NCBI RefSeq assembly: GCF_016863555.1
Contig: NZ_BOPC01000082.1
Location: forward strand, 1-34,412
Direction of reading: 5' to 3'
From: Micromonospora qiuiae
Lineage (GTDB): Bacteria; Actinomycetota; Actinomycetes; Mycobacteriales; Micromonosporaceae
DNA: 34,412 nt
Positions 15,116 to 22,738 of the stretch are shown piece after piece. A model generated the notes under the pieces. That model worked only from the letters and a program-made list of their open reading frames with translations. It did not search any database and was not told the DNA's origin. Made by a program: the position numbers and the translations under genes. Position 1 is the first letter of the stretch. Each line of letters starts with the position of its first letter.

Positions 15116-17443
15116 TCAGTCGGAGGTGACCTTGCTCGGCTTGGCGCTGCGCTCGTCGGTGGTCGGTTTGGTGGGGCGCTTGCCGTTCTCGCCGGTGCTG
15201 GTGATCTTCGTCGGGGTGGCGCCTCGGCCGCCCTCACCCGGTACGGCCGCCACCGTCGGCTCGCCCTCCACCCCCGCGCTCGCGGCAGCACCGTCAACGG
15301 TGGTCGGCGTGGCGGTCGATGTCGTCGCCGGTGGATCCTCGACGGTGGTGACCGGCTCCGCGGCCGGCTTCGTCGCCGGTACGCCGTCGTCCGTGCCGGT
15401 TGTGGTGTCGTCGGCGAGGGTTCCGGCGGGGACGGTGACGCCGCCGTCCGCGGCGGGTGCGGTGCCGGCGGGGACGATGCCGCCGTCGTCTGCGGCGGGT
15501 GCGGTGCCGGCGGTGGAGGTGCCGGCGGGGGCGGCGACCGCATCGCCTGTGCCGGGCAGCCGGCCGTTGGCCGTGGCCTCGACGGTGATCGCGGCGGCAC
15601 CGGCCAGACCGGGGGACACCGGCGTGCCCGAGCCGGCGGGGGCGGGCGAGGTCGGGCCGTCCGGTGCCGAGGCCGCCTCTAGGCGCAGGTCAAGCAGCTT
15701 GCGCTGCAACTCGTCGGACTCCTGCCGGGACTTCCAGGTCTCCTGACGCAGGTCGGCGAGCTGCTGCTGGGCCTTGGCGATCTCCAGCATCACCTGGGCG
15801 AGCTGCTGGCGGCTGGCCGCCGCCTCCTGCTGCGTAGCCGCCAGGTGCTGCTGAGTGGTGGCGAGGTGCTGCTGCGTGGTGGCCGCGTACTCCTCGAACT
15901 GACGGCGGGAGGAGGCGACGTACTCCTCGGCCTCTCGACGGGTGCGGGTGGCGTGCTCGTCCGCCTCGCGGCGCGTGGTCGTCGCGTACTCCTCGGCCTC
16001 GTGCCGGAGGTTCGTCGCGTACTCCTCGGCCTCGCGGCGCTGGGCGGCCGTCTCGGTCTCGGCCTGGCGCAGCAGCTCGCCGGCCTGCTTTTCGGCCTGC
16101 GCGCGGAGCCTGGTGGCCTCCTGCTCGGCGGCTTGGCGGACCTGGTCGGCGCTCTGCTCGATCTCGTTCTTTCGCGCGGTGTAATCCGCCTCCAGCTCCG
16201 CCCGGCGCGCCTCGAAACCGGACTCCAGCTCAGCGGTGCGGGAGCGGATGTGCTCGTCGAGTTCTGCGGTCCGGGTGGTGATCAGCTGGTTCAGCTCGGC
16301 GTTACGGGCTTTGTACTGCTTCTCCAGTTCGTCCCGGCGGCTGGTGAACTCGCGCTCGGCGGTCGCCTTACGCTCGGCGAGTTCCCGGTCAGCCGCCTCG
16401 CGTCGGCCGTTGACCTCCTTCTCCACCCCGGCTCGCCAGGCACCCAACTCCTGCTGCGCCTGCGACCGCGCGTTCTGCACGTACGCCTCGGTCTCGCTGC
16501 GCATGCGCTGGGCGTACGCCTCGGTCTCGGCGCGGGTGCGCTTGGCCGCCTCAGCGGCCTGGAGGGTCAGCCGCTCCGACTCCTGGCGGGCCTTGTTGCG
16601 GGCTGCCCGCCCTGCCTCGGCGGCGTCGTCGATGATCTGCTTGGCCTCCTGGCGTGCCTTGGCGTGGGTGGCGCGCCCGGCCTCGGTGGCCTGGTCGATT
16701 AGGCGCTTGGCCTCCTGCTGGGCCTTGGCGTGCACCTCCTTGGCGGCCTCGCGCAGCTGGGTCGCCTCCTGCTGGGCGGTGGCCTGCGCCTCGCGAGCCG
16801 CCTCGCGCAGCTTGTTGGCCTCCTGCTGGGCCCGGGCGTGGATCTCCTTGGCGGTGTCCCGAAGCTGCGTGGCCTCCTGCTCGGCCCGGGCCAGCGCATC
16901 CTGGGCGGTCTTGCGCAGCCGGGCGGCCTCCTCCTTGGCCGCCTTGCTGGCGGCCTCAGACTCCGCCCGTCGCGCCGCGGCCTGCCGCTCCTCCTCGGCC
17001 CGGCGGGCAGCCAGGGCGATTTCGAAGTCCTTGAGCGCCTTCGCGGCCTCGGCCCGCGCCTCCTCGATGATGTGCTCGGCGGCGGCCCGGCGGGCCTCGA
17101 TCTCCTCGTTCGCGGCGGCAAGAATGTCCTCGGCCTGCTCCTCGGCCAGCGCGAGAATCTGCTCCACCCGCGGGCCGAGGTGCCGGAACGCGGCCCGGTC
17201 GACCACCCCGACCTGCTTGCGCACCTGAGTCAGGTCACGCTGCAGCACCTCGACCTGGCCGGCCAGCTTGTGGATCTGGGTGTACGCCTGTTCCCGTTCG
17301 GCCGCCAGCGTCTCGATCTCGTGCTCGGCCCGAGCGACGTACTTTTCGACCTGTCGTTTGTCGTACCCACGCAGGGCGGACTCGAAGTAGGGCTCCGTGG
17401 TCACATCCCCGCCGAGGGTGAACAGTTCCTCGCCGTGCGACAT
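15116..17443 (-). CDS. Large FilP/Scy-like coiled-coil protein with DivIVA-type N-terminus
   Basis: A 775-residue filament-type protein. The N-terminus has the DivIVA/FilP motif FESALRGYDKRQVEKYV (20-36), and HLGPRVEQILALAEEQAEDI (88-107) closely matches FilP. Residues about 30-590 are one long coiled coil. Regular repeats are visible: three 18-residue units (188-241, QQEATQLREAAKEVHAKA type), two 22-residue units (242-285), four or five 11-residue units (470-520, EAEEYAT--RR type) and 7-residue units (HLATTQQ). From about 591 the chain is a disordered Ala/Pro/Thr/Gly-rich tail with PAGTAPAADGG-like repeats and a basic end. FilP and Scy organise polar growth in Streptomyces. The start is ATG 17443 because upstream codons lack the motif. 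It lies downstream of a second FilP-like gene. Confidence 0.88.
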   Translation of the reverse strand: MSHGEELFTLGGDVTTEPYFESALRGYDKRQVEKYVARAEHEIETLAAEREQAYTQIHKLAGQVEVLQRDLTQVRKQVGVVDRAAFRHLGPRVEQILALAEEQAEDILAAANEEIEARRAAAEHIIEEARAEAAKALKDFEIALAARRAEEERQAAARRAESEAASKAAKEEAARLRKTAQDALARAEQEATQLRDTAKEIHARAQQEANKLREAAREAQATAQQEATQLREAAKEVHAKAQQEAKRLIDQATEAGRATHAKARQEAKQIIDDAAEAGRAARNKARQESERLTLQAAEAAKRTRAETEAYAQRMRSETEAYVQNARSQAQQELGAWRAGVEKEVNGRREAADRELAERKATAEREFTSRRDELEKQYKARNAELNQLITTRTAELDEHIRSRTAELESGFEARRAELEADYTARKNEIEQSADQVRQAAEQEATRLRAQAEKQAGELLRQAETETAAQRREAEEYATNLRHEAEEYATTTRREADEHATRTRREAEEYVASSRRQFEEYAATTQQHLATTQQHLAATQQEAAASRQQLAQVMLEIAKAQQQLADLRQETWKSRQESDELQRKLLDLRLEAASAPDGPTSPAPAGSGTPVSPGLAGAAAITVEATANGRLPGTGDAVAAPAGTSTAGTAPAADDGGIVPAGTAPAADGGVTVPAGTLADDTTTGTDDGVPATKPAAEPVTTVEDPPATTSTATPTTVDGAAASAGVEGEPTVAAVPGEGGRGATPTKITSTGENGKRPTKPTTDERSAKPSKVTSD

Positions 17444-17555
17444 ACACCCATCCTCACACGCATCAGGCCCTGCTGGGGCGATACGGACGCTCAGGATTGG
17501 GAGCTGACTCACGCGTCGACGCACCCGATCGGTGGGGCTCTGTTAGACGCAGGGC

Positions 17556-17594
17556 GGCGCGGGGCGTCACCGTCAACCGGTGTCACCCCGCGCC
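17556..17594 (-). terminator. Probable terminator after the FilP-like gene
   Basis: GGCGCGGGG (17556-17564) pairs with CCCCGCGCC (17586-17594), and inside it CACCG (17568-17572) pairs with CGGTG (17578-17582). The hairpin starts 24 bases after the stop of the 421-residue FilP-like gene in its direction of transcription. There is no U tract, as is common for actinobacterial terminators. It separates the two coiled-coil genes. Confidence 0.5.
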
Positions 17595-17617
17595 GTGGAT
17601 CATGCCCCGGTGGTTGC

Positions 17618-18883
17618 TCAGCTGGAGGTTTCCGCAGTCACCTTCTCGCCGGCGTCGTCCGCCTTCTTGGCCTCCGCCTTGTCCGGCGTGGCGGCGCTCG
17701 AGTTGGGCACGCCCGGCACGATGCCGGCCAGGCCGGAGAGCATCTGCCCGAGCTGGGAGGTGACGGCATCCTTCTGCCGGGTGAGGTCCTCGACCTCGCG
17801 ACGGGCCGCCTGGGTGGTCAGCTCGGCCTCCGTACGCGCCTCGTTGAGCAGGCGCTGCGACTCGGCCCGTGCCTCGCTGAGCGTACGCTCCGCAAGGGCC
17901 TTGGCCTTCTCGACGGTCTCGGTGGCGGTGCGCTCCGACTCGACCCGGCGGGACTCGGCGCGCTGCTCGATCTCCTTGGCCCGCTCCTGCGCGGCCCGGG
18001 CCCGCTGCTCGGCCTCGTTGACCAGCTTCTGCGTCTGCGCGACCTGGGCGGCGTGCCGCTCCGACTCCTCGCGCTCGGCCTTCTCCCGGCGCTCGGCGAG
18101 CTGGAGCTCCAGGGCCTGAAGGTCCTTGTCGCGCTTGTCCCGGGCGTCGGTGAGCAGCTTGGTCGCCTCCGCGCGCTTCTCCTCGGCCTCGCGAGCGGCC
18201 TTGGCCCGCTGCTGGGTGATCTCGCGCTCCGCGGTGGCCCGAAGGGTGGCCACCTCCCGCTCCACCGTGGACTTCAGCTCGGCGACCTCGTGGGCGGTCA
18301 CCGTACGCAACTGCTTGGTCTCCCGCTCCGCGTCGGCGCGCAGCGTGTCGGCCTCCCGGCGGGCCTGGACCCGCATCTCGGCCGCCTCCCGCTCGGCCGC
18401 GGTACGGACGTTGCCCGCCTCCCGCTCGGCGGTGGCCTTCATCGCCGCCGCCTCGGCCCGCGCCTTGTCGGTGATTTCCCGGGCCTCGAGGCGGGCCGCG
18501 GAGAGGATGCCCTCCGACTCGCGCTTGGCCTCGTTGCGGTGGTCGTTGGCCTGCTCCTCGGCGAGCCGGAGGATCTGCTCCACCCGGGTGCCGAGCCCGG
18601 ACAGCGTGGGCCGGCTGTTCTCCTCCAGCTGCTTGCTGGTGTCGGTGAGCTTCTGCTCCAGGGCGGCGAGCCGCTGCTCGGACTGCCGGAGCCGGCGCTG
18701 CGCGTCGTTGAGCGCCTGCTCGGCGTCGGCGCGGTCCTTGTTGGCCTGGCTCAGTGCGGCGTTCAGCCGGCCGATGAAGTCGTCGACCTGACCGGTGTTG
18801 TACCCGCGCAGGCCAACCGTGAAATCGGGCTGCGAGTTCGCGTTATCGAAGAACGCGAGAGGGGAGGACTGTTGCTGGGGCAT
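17618..18883 (-). CDS. filP: FilP-like coiled-coil cytoskeletal protein
   Basis: A 421-residue protein close to Streptomyces FilP. The N-terminal DivIVA-type motif is FTVGLRGYNTGQVDDFIGRL (21-40); GLGTRVEQILRLAEEQANDH (about 105-124) is the FilP hallmark. A continuous Glu/Ala/Arg-rich coiled coil runs to about 375 with many EREA-type hendecads. The end LTRQKDAVTSQLGQMLSGL resembles the FilP C-terminus, followed by a short Ala/Lys/Glu tail. FilP forms intermediate-filament-like networks behind growing tips and binds DivIVA. The neighbours epimerase, thiolase and meaB match the Streptomyces filP/scy region from memory, which supports orthology. ATG 18883 (MPQQQSSPLAFF) is preferred over the upstream in-frame start at 18919. 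Confidence 0.85.
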   Translation of the reverse strand: MPQQQSSPLAFFDNANSQPDFTVGLRGYNTGQVDDFIGRLNAALSQANKDRADAEQALNDAQRRLRQSEQRLAALEQKLTDTSKQLEENSRPTLSGLGTRVEQILRLAEEQANDHRNEAKRESEGILSAARLEAREITDKARAEAAAMKATAEREAGNVRTAAEREAAEMRVQARREADTLRADAERETKQLRTVTAHEVAELKSTVEREVATLRATAEREITQQRAKAAREAEEKRAEATKLLTDARDKRDKDLQALELQLAERREKAEREESERHAAQVAQTQKLVNEAEQRARAAQERAKEIEQRAESRRVESERTATETVEKAKALAERTLSEARAESQRLLNEARTEAELTTQAARREVEDLTRQKDAVTSQLGQMLSGLAGIVPGVPNSSAATPDKAEAKKADDAGEKVTAETSS

Positions 18884-19224
18884 TGGGACATACTGGCAGA
18901 CACTCGGGGGTGCTTCCAAGGCCGTGCCGTCCTCATTACATGGTCAACTGGACGAGCCGCCACACAGTCGCGCCGAGGGGCGATCGTGCCAGCTCCGGGC
19001 GGAGCCCGGGGGGTACGCAGCGTGACGTGGAATAGGACCGCCGGGCGGGCCAACTCCGAGCGATTGTTTCCATCCGGCTCGATCTCGTCCGCCGGGTGGA
19101 TGGAGGCCGACCGCAGTTCGCCGAAGGGCCTATCCGTGACTCGTCCGTCAAGTCAGCGCCGGCCCATCGCTCAGACGGTTCCGTCCCGAAGCTGACGCGC
19201 GCCTCGCGGCTCCTGAGAGGGCTT
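18884..19224. other. Gene-free gap upstream of filP-like gene
   Basis: These 341 bases between the filP-like start and repeat copy D contain no gene I can support; the open frames are unlike any family and follow composition. A weak stem (CCATCC 19070-19075 with GGATGG 19098-19103) is the only structure noticed. The promoter of the filP-like gene should lie here; a TTGACC hexamer occurs on the minus strand near 18940 but has no matching -10 element. Confidence 0.5.
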
Positions 19225-19280
19225 GTTAAGAAGGGGCCCTTCCTATACACGAGGCGTTAAGAAGGGCCCCCTCCTTACAC
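19225..19280 (-). repeat. 56-bp dispersed repeat, copy D (inverted)
   Basis: On the minus strand the element starts with GTGTAAGG, in which GTG is the last codon and TAA the stop codon of the epimerase gene. Its last 31 bases equal those of copy A, while its first 25-mer is of the GGGGGCCCTTCTTAAC type. The two half-sites are again 31 bases apart. Confidence 0.85.
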
Positions 19281-19736
19281 CTCGACCAGTTCGATCAGGA
19301 CGCCGTGGGCGTCCTTGGGGTGGACGAAGTTGATCCGCGAGCCGGCGGTGCCGCGTCGCGGGGTGTCGTAGAGCAGGCGAAGGCCGCGTTCGCGCAGCGC
19401 GGCGCAAGCGGCGTCGATGTCCGCCACGGTGTACGCCACCTGCTGCACGCCCGGGCCGTTGCGGTCGAGGAACTTCGCGATGGCCGACTCCGGGGTCAGC
19501 GGGGCGAGCAGTTGCACGCAGCCGCCCTCGGTGGTCGGCCCGACCGCCAGCATCGCCTCGCGTACGCCCTGCTCGGTGTTGGTTTCGGTGTGCACGCAGC
19601 GCATCCCGAACGTCCGCTGATAGAAGTCGATCGCGGCGTCGAGGTCCGCGACCGCGATCCCAACATGATCGATGCGGCGCAGACCGATGTCTGTGACATA
19701 GTCGGCAGCGGGCTCGACGGGGGAGTTCTCAGGCAT
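19275..19736 (-). CDS. mce: Methylmalonyl-CoA epimerase
   Basis: A 153-residue VOC-fold enzyme that interconverts (R)- and (S)-methylmalonyl-CoA between propionyl-CoA carboxylase and the B12-dependent mutase. Two beta-alpha-beta-beta-beta modules are seen: RIDHVGIAVADLDAAIDFYQ (21-40) and QQVAYTVADIDAACAALRE (98-116). Likely metal ligands are H24, Q75 (CVQLL) and E149 (IELVEV). At the fourth position, usually His, this protein has Gln (GPGVQQVAY, Q99). YDTPRRGTAGSRINFVHPKD is highly typical of actinobacterial Mce. The stop codon lies inside repeat copy D. It is divergent from the thiolase gene across a 63-bp gap. Identity is secure. Confidence 0.93.
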   Translation of the reverse strand: MPENSPVEPAADYVTDIGLRRIDHVGIAVADLDAAIDFYQRTFGMRCVHTETNTEQGVREAMLAVGPTTEGGCVQLLAPLTPESAIAKFLDRNGPGVQQVAYTVADIDAACAALRERGLRLLYDTPRRGTAGSRINFVHPKDAHGVLIELVEV

Positions 19737-19799
19737 GGCGTTAGTCTGGCCGAATAACCGTTAAGGCGTACAGACGGCACCCCTCGGAGGCAGGCAGGC
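19737..19799. promoter_or_regulatory. Divergent promoter region mce / thiolase
   Basis: The 63-base gap is the most AT-rich non-repeat stretch nearby and contains the odd-centred palindrome TAACCGTTA (19755-19763), which could be a promoter core or an operator shared by both genes. The thiolase ribosome site GGAGG is at 19786-19790, nine bases before its ATG. Confidence 0.4.
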
Positions 19800-20999
19800 A
19801 TGGCTTCGGTGATCGTCAGCGGCGCGCGGACCCCGATGGGGCGCCTGCTGGGCAACCTCAAGGACCTACCGGCGACCAAGCTCGGTGGCATCGCCATCTC
19901 TGCGGCGCTGGAGCGGGCCGGGGTCGCGCCGGACCAGGTGCAGTACGTGATCATGGGGCAGGTGCTCCAGGCCGGTACCGGGCAGATCCCGGCCCGCCAG
20001 GCGGCCGTGGCGGCGGGCATCCCGATGTCGGTGCCGGCCCTGACGATCAACAAGGTCTGCCTCTCCGGCCTGGACGCGATCGCCCTGGCCGACCAGCTGA
20101 TCCGGGCCGGCGAGTTCGACATCGTGGTGGCCGGCGGCATGGAGTCGATGACCAACGCCCCGCACCTGCTGCTCGGTCAGCGCGGCGGCCACAAGTACGG
20201 CGACGTGACCCTCAAGGACCACATGGCGCTCGACGGGCTGAGCGACGCCTGGGACTGCTGCTCGATGGGTGAGTCCACCGAGCGGCACGGCAGCACCCGC
20301 GGCATCACCCGCCAGGAGCAGGACGAGTTCGCCGCCGCCAGCCACCAGCGGGCCGCCGCCGCGCAGAAGAACGGGTACTTCGCCGACGAGATCACCCCGG
20401 TCGTCATCCCCCAGCGCAAGGGCGACCCGTTGGTGATCAGCGAGGACGAGGGCATCCGGCCGGACGCCACCGTCGAGTCCCTGGCCAAGCTGCGGCCCGC
20501 CTTCGCCTCCGACGGCACCATCACCGCCGGCAGTTCCTCGCCGATCTCCGACGGTGCCGCGGCGGTGGTCGTGATGAGCAAGGCGAAGGCCAAGGAACTC
20601 GGCCTGGACTGGCTGGCCGAGGTGGGGGCGCACGGCAACGTCGCCGGTCCGGACAACTCGCTGCACTCGCAGCCGTCCAACGCCATCCAGCACGCCCTGC
20701 GCAAGGGCGGGCTGAGCGTCTCCGACCTCGACCTGATCGAGATCAACGAGGCGTTCGCCCAGGTCGGCATCCAATCCATCCGTGACCTCGGGGTCAGCCC
20801 GGACAAGGTCAACGTGAACGGCGGTGCGATCGCGCTGGGCCACCCGATCGGGATGTCCGGTGCCCGGCTGGTGCTCACCCTCGCGATGGAGCTCAAGCGG
20901 CGTGGCGGCGGCACCGGCGCGGCGGCGCTCTGCGGTGGCGGCGGCCAGGGCGACGCCCTGATCATCCACGTGCCCGCCGCAGCGGAGAGCGCGCGGTGA
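19800..20999 (+). CDS. Acetyl-CoA C-acetyltransferase (thiolase)
   Basis: A 399-residue biosynthetic-type thiolase that condenses two acetyl-CoA to acetoacetyl-CoA or runs the reverse. The nucleophile is C87 in INKVCLSGLDA; VAGGMESMTNAPHLL is the thiolase signature. The C-terminal catalytic pieces are NEAFA, NVNGGAIALGHPIGMSGARL (His) and CGGGGQGDAL (second Cys). Length is complete. It is the counterpart of M. tuberculosis fadA4 by neighbourhood (epimerase on one side, thioredoxin-type gene a few genes on; from memory). Its last codons (ESAR, TGA) form the first edge of a 41-bp tandem repeat, and the TGA overlaps a GTG that starts the first of three mini-ORFs leading to meaB. Confidence 0.94.
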   Translation: MASVIVSGARTPMGRLLGNLKDLPATKLGGIAISAALERAGVAPDQVQYVIMGQVLQAGTGQIPARQAAVAAGIPMSVPALTINKVCLSGLDAIALADQLIRAGEFDIVVAGGMESMTNAPHLLLGQRGGHKYGDVTLKDHMALDGLSDAWDCCSMGESTERHGSTRGITRQEQDEFAAASHQRAAAAQKNGYFADEITPVVIPQRKGDPLVISEDEGIRPDATVESLAKLRPAFASDGTITAGSSSPISDGAAAVVVMSKAKAKELGLDWLAEVGAHGNVAGPDNSLHSQPSNAIQHALRKGGLSVSDLDLIEINEAFAQVGIQSIRDLGVSPDKVNVNGGAIALGHPIGMSGARLVLTLAMELKRRGGGTGAAALCGGGGQGDALIIHVPAAAESAR

Positions 21000-21123
21000 G
21001 GGTACCGAGCGAGCGGAGTCCGCGAGAGGCGGCGCGGTGAGGGCGCCGAGCGAGCCGGGCCAGCGAGAGGCGGCGCGGTGAGCGTGCCGAGCAGGTCGGG
21101 TCCGGCTGAGGCGACGCGGTGAG
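20991..21123 (+). repeat. 41-bp tandem repeat linking thiolase and meaB
   Basis: Three units of exactly 41 bp (20991-21031, 21032-21072, 21073-21113) and a 10-base fourth start each begin GCGCGGTGAG (last one ACGCGGTGAG). Every unit contains a GTGA, giving GTG starts at 20996, 21037, 21078 and 21119 and TGA stops at 20997, 21038, 21079 and 21120. The first TGA ends thiolase and the last GTG starts meaB. GAGAGG occurs 7-8 bases before the GTGs at 21037 and 21078, like a weak ribosome site. Confidence 0.85.
20996..21122 (+). other. Chain of three 14-residue mini-ORFs (possible translational relay)
   Basis: Frames 20996-21040, 21037-21081 and 21078-21122 each encode 14 residues: VRVPSERSPREAAR, VRAPSEPGQREAAR and VSVPSRSGPAEATR. 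Each stop overlaps the next start as GTGA, and the last overlaps meaB. The peptides keep PS near the start and EAxR at the end. Ribosomes ending thiolase could reinitiate stepwise into meaB. No function for the peptides is known, and the arrangement may be an automatic result of duplicating a coupled junction with a 41-bp period. Confidence 0.4.
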
Positions 21124-22123
21124 CCGGTCGGACGGCGGCGCTCCGGCCGCGGCCACCGATCCGGTACGTCGCAGTCGGGACGTACCGATGCTGGTCGGGC
21201 GGGCCCGCGAGGGTGACGCCCGCGCGGTGGCCCGGCTGATCACCCTGGTCGAGTCCGGCGACGAGACGCTGCCGGCCATCGCCGCCGCGCTCGCCCCCTA
21301 CGCCGGCCAGGCCCAGGTGGTCGGTCTCACCGGCTCCCCCGGAGTGGGCAAGTCGACCACCACCAACGAGCTGGTGCGCGCCCTGCGGGCCCGGGGCCAC
21401 CGGGTCGGCGTGCTGGCCATCGATCCGTCCAGCCCGTTCACCGGCGGGGCGATCCTCGGTGACCGGGTACGCATGCAGGGCCATGCCACCGATCCGGGCG
21501 TCTACATCCGCTCGATGTCCAGCCGAGGTCACCTCGGTGGGCTGTCGGCGGCCACCCCGCAGGCGGTGCGGGTGCTGGAGGGCGCCGGCTGCGACGTGGT
21601 GCTGGTGGAGACGGTCGGTGTCGGGCAGGCCGAGGTCGACGTCGCCTCGCTCGCCGACACCACTCTGGTGCTGCTCGCGCCCGGCATGGGCGACGCGATC
21701 CAGGCGGTGAAGGCCGGCATCCTGGAGATCGCCGACGTCTTCGTGGTCAACAAGGCCGACCGCGACGGCGCCGACGCGACCGTCCGGGACATCCAGGGCA
21801 TGATCGCGCTCGGCGAGCGCGGGCCGGGCCAGTGGCGGCCGCAGGTGGTGCGGGCCGTGGCCGTCCGCAGCGAGGGGATCGACGACATCGCCGCCGCGAT
21901 AGACAAGCACCGCGGCTGGCTGGTCGAGCACGACGAGCTGCGCCGCCGCCGCGAGGCGCGGGCCGCCGCCGAGATCGAGGCGATCGCGCTGGGCACCCTG
22001 CGGGCCCGGATCGGCTCGCTGCGCGACGGTACGCAGCTGCCGGCGCTCGCCGCTGAGGTGGCCGCCGGTACGACCGACCCGTACCGCGCCGCCGACGCGT
22101 TGCTCGCCCAACTGGCCGGGTAG
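21119..22123 (+). CDS. meaB: Methylmalonyl-CoA mutase-associated GTPase MeaB
   Basis: A 334-residue G3E-family P-loop GTPase that protects methylmalonyl-CoA mutase and gates delivery of adenosylcobalamin. Walker A is GSPGVGKST (72-80), followed by IDPSSPFTGGAILGDRVRM (the MeaB switch region), RSMSSRGHLGGLS, the Walker B-like VLVETVGVGQAE and the base-recognition motif NKAD. The C-terminal dimerisation part (RRRREARAAAEIEAI) is present. GTG 21119 follows directly from the coupled mini-ORF chain and gives the usual N-terminal length. With the epimerase and the adenosyltransferase elsewhere in the window it completes the accessory set of the mutase, whose own genes are not present. Confidence 0.94.
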   Translation: MSRSDGGAPAAATDPVRRSRDVPMLVGRAREGDARAVARLITLVESGDETLPAIAAALAPYAGQAQVVGLTGSPGVGKSTTTNELVRALRARGHRVGVLAIDPSSPFTGGAILGDRVRMQGHATDPGVYIRSMSSRGHLGGLSAATPQAVRVLEGAGCDVVLVETVGVGQAEVDVASLADTTLVLLAPGMGDAIQAVKAGILEIADVFVVNKADRDGADATVRDIQGMIALGERGPGQWRPQVVRAVAVRSEGIDDIAAAIDKHRGWLVEHDELRRRREARAAAEIEAIALGTLRARIGSLRDGTQLPALAAEVAAGTTDPYRAADALLAQLAG

Positions 22124-22230
22124 ACCGTAGGACTGGCCCTCGCCGACGGCGCCCCTGGTCCTGCCAACGGCGTCCTTCTCCGATCCGTCGGCGTCCACTG
22201 TTGAGGATGCCGGGCGGTTAGGCTCGCACC

Positions 22231-22251
22231 GCCCCGCGATGCACGCGGGGC
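22231..22251 (+). promoter_or_regulatory. 8-bp perfect hairpin in Asp23-gene leader
   Basis: GCCCCGCG (22231-22238) and CGCGGGGC (22244-22251) are exact inverted copies with a 5-nt loop, ending 24 bases before the ATG of the Asp23/Gls24 gene. It could be a leader hairpin or the terminator of meaB, which ends 107 bases earlier. Confidence 0.4.
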
Positions 22252-22275
22252 AGGTAGCCGGCCGCGGGAGAGAGC

Positions 22276-22680
22276 ATGGACCACGAGATGACGCAGGAGT
22301 TGCCGATGACGCCGGACGCGGTGGCGGGTGGCCGTACGCACATCTCGGACGAGGTGGTGGAGAAGATCGCGGTGGCCGCGGCGAAGGCCGTGCCCGGCGT
22401 GGTCGAGCTCGGCGGGGACATCGCGCGGTTCTTCAACGCGGTGCTCGACCGGGTCGGGCTGGACCAGGTGGGCGACGCCCGACGCGGCTGCTCCGCCCAC
22501 GTCGTCAACGGCGGCGCGGTGATCAACCTGGTCATCGTGACCGACGCCGGGCATCCGGTGCCCGAGGTGACCACGGCGGTGCGGGCCGGGGTGACCCAGG
22601 CGGTCGAGGCGTACGGGCTGCGGGTCGACGAGATCAACATCCGGGTCGACGACGTGGCTATCGGCGGGACCACCACCTGA
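22276..22680 (+). CDS. Asp23/Gls24 family envelope stress protein
   Basis: A 134-residue protein with the Asp23/Gls24 (DUF322) domain: HISDEVVEKIAVAAAKAVPGV (22-42), VNGGAVINLVIVTDAGHPVPEV (77-98), then the helix TTAVRAGVTQAVEAYGLRV and the closing strand EINIRVDDV. Members of this family gather at the membrane under envelope stress in Gram-positive bacteria, tethered through partner proteins such as AmaP; none is adjacent here. The start at ATG 22276 follows a GGGAGAGAG ribosome site. A hairpin precedes it and a probable terminator (22711-22738) follows, suggesting a single-gene transcript. Confidence 0.87.
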   Translation: MDHEMTQELPMTPDAVAGGRTHISDEVVEKIAVAAAKAVPGVVELGGDIARFFNAVLDRVGLDQVGDARRGCSAHVVNGGAVINLVIVTDAGHPVPEVTTAVRAGVTQAVEAYGLRVDEINIRVDDVAIGGTTT

Positions 22681-22710
22681 GGACGCCGCTCGATCACCTA
22701 CCGGACACGG

Positions 22711-22738
22711 GCCCCGGAGGGCGCTGCTCGTCCGGGGC
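22711..22738 (+). terminator. Probable terminator after Asp23/Gls24 gene
   Basis: GCCCCGGA (22711-22718) pairs exactly with TCCGGGGC (22731-22738) around a 12-nt loop, 30 bases after the Asp23/Gls24 stop codon. No T tract follows. Confidence 0.5.

Noticed and set aside
15845..19195. Long plus-strand frames opposite the coiled-coil genes
   Set aside because: Their Leu/Gly/Arg-rich translations are mirror images of Glu/Ala/Arg coiled-coil codons; the minus-strand products have FilP motifs.
20177..22198. 673-codon minus-strand frame
   Set aside because: Antisense to thiolase and meaB, both unmistakable; no motif in the antisense product.
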